Of a stretch of 64,000 nucleotides of DNA, positions 63,595 through 64,000 are shown piece by piece. Under the pieces are notes generated by a model. That model was not told the DNA's origin, did no database searches, and worked only from the letters and a program-made list of their open reading frames with translations. The DNA is from Streptomyces sp. SS1-1 (GTDB lineage Bacteria; Actinomycetota; Actinomycetes; Streptomycetales; Streptomycetaceae). The DNA lies in the NCBI RefSeq assembly GCF_008973465.1, contig NZ_WBXN01000004.1, forward strand, positions 5,372,501-5,436,500, written 5' to 3'. A program made the position numbers and the translations under genes. Within the stretch, counting starts at the first letter, position 1. Each line of letters opens with the position of its first letter.

Positions 63595-63756
63595 GGGCCG
63601 GCCGGACCGGCGTCGAGAGACCGGATCCGGCCGGGAGGCGGCGAAGAAAGACGTGTCGCGGGCGGCACCAGAGGGTGCCCGCGGCGAAGGACAGAACACG
63701 TGCCACGGGGAACATCGGGGCACTTCAGGGCGTTTTCGCCCGTACAGGGAGGCGGC

Positions 63757-64000
63757 ATGACAGAGACGGCGAGCGGTCCGGCACGGAGTTCCCGCGCCAA
63801 GGGCGGCAAGACGGCCAAGGGGCTGCGTATCGAGCGCATCCACACCACCCCCGGCGTGCACCCGTACGACGAGGTGGCCTGGGAGCGCCGTGACGTCGTC
63901 ATGACCAACTGGCGCGACGGCTCGGTCAACTTCGAGCAGCGCGGCGTCGAGTTCCCCGACTTCTGGTCGGTGAACGCGGTCAACATCGTCACCAGCAAGT
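63757..64000 (+). CDS. nrdJ: Adenosylcobalamin-dependent ribonucleotide reductase NrdJ, 3' end outside window
   Basis: Only the first 81 residues are present: MTETASGPARSS, a Lys/Gly-rich leader, then RIERIHTTPGVHPYDEVAWERRDVVM with WRDGSVNFEQRGVEFPDFWS, the recognised N-terminus of class II (B12-dependent) reductases of actinobacteria. CAGGGAGG precedes the ATG. The frame stays open to the window edge. Confidence 0.9.
   Translation, partial: MTETASGPARSSRAKGGKTAKGLRIERIHTTPGVHPYDEVAWERRDVVMTNWRDGSVNFEQRGVEFPDFWSVNAVNIVTSK

Overview
This 64 kb window is high-GC actinobacterial chromosome and almost certainly Streptomyces. Gene content and order follow the conserved core block I know from S. 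coelicolor: osaA-osaB-ftsK-rimO-pgsA-cinA-clgR, then a Fpg/Nei glycosylase-lhr, recA-recX, gluDCBA-gluRK, miaB-miaA-dapF-rshA-hflX, a siderophore trio, and dinG-lexA-nrdR-nrdJ. The synteny and gene symbols come from memory of that literature; no database was searched. Both ends are cut: osaA lacks its 5' part and nrdJ its 3' part.

Layout. 0-6 kb: osmoadaptation two-component pair and the FtsK DNA translocase. 6-11 kb: RodZ-like protein, then rimO-pgsA-cinA with 4-nt overlaps, then clgR. 10.7-20.6 kb: a small membrane protein, a short-chain dehydrogenase carrying two frameshifts, a Fpg/Nei glycosylase, the 1,626-residue helicase Lhr, an AraC regulator with the AzlCD amino-acid exporter, and a terpenoid-cyclase-fold protein. 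20.8-27.1 kb: a cellulose-degradation island with a LacI regulator, GH12 endoglucanase-CBM2, GH6-Fn3-CBM3 and AA10 LPMO-CBM2; three copies of the CebR-type palindrome lie in front of GH12. 27.2-31 kb: DUF3046, an AI-2E-type permease, recA-recX. 31-34 kb: cysteine dioxygenase and rhodanese behind a Cys-rich leader peptide, then an FAD monooxygenase. 34-41 kb: glutamate ABC importer, its two-component system and a TAXI binding protein. 41-53 kb: MazG-like, miaB, LigB-like, two small proteins, miaA, a membrane protein, dapF, rshA, an M1 peptidase, hflX. 53-59 kb: secreted trypsin-like lipoprotein and a three-gene NRPS-independent siderophore locus. 59-64 kb: dinG, lexA, nrdR, nrdJ.

How it works together. 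DNA-damage control dominates the right half. recA carries a LexA box and a separate LexA-independent (RecA-NDp/PafBC-type) promoter; lexA has its own box over its -35; dinG carries the PafBC-type motif. Weaker versions of that motif, with the same spacing, sit in front of rimO, miaB and the permease upstream of recA. Many genes show TAnnnT followed 6-7 nt later by the start codon, the signature of leaderless transcripts. Strong GC-rich hairpins separate most convergent or consecutive units.

Most promising observations: a 15-codon peptide with three Cys codons and a good ribosome site ahead of cysteine dioxygenase; an in-frame GTG placed exactly at the predicted start of the PafBC-type recA transcript; PafBC-like motifs at both methylthiotransferase genes; an 11-bp-phased direct repeat abutting the gluA -35; and an orphan siderophore synthetase locus lacking the usual amine-tailoring enzymes.
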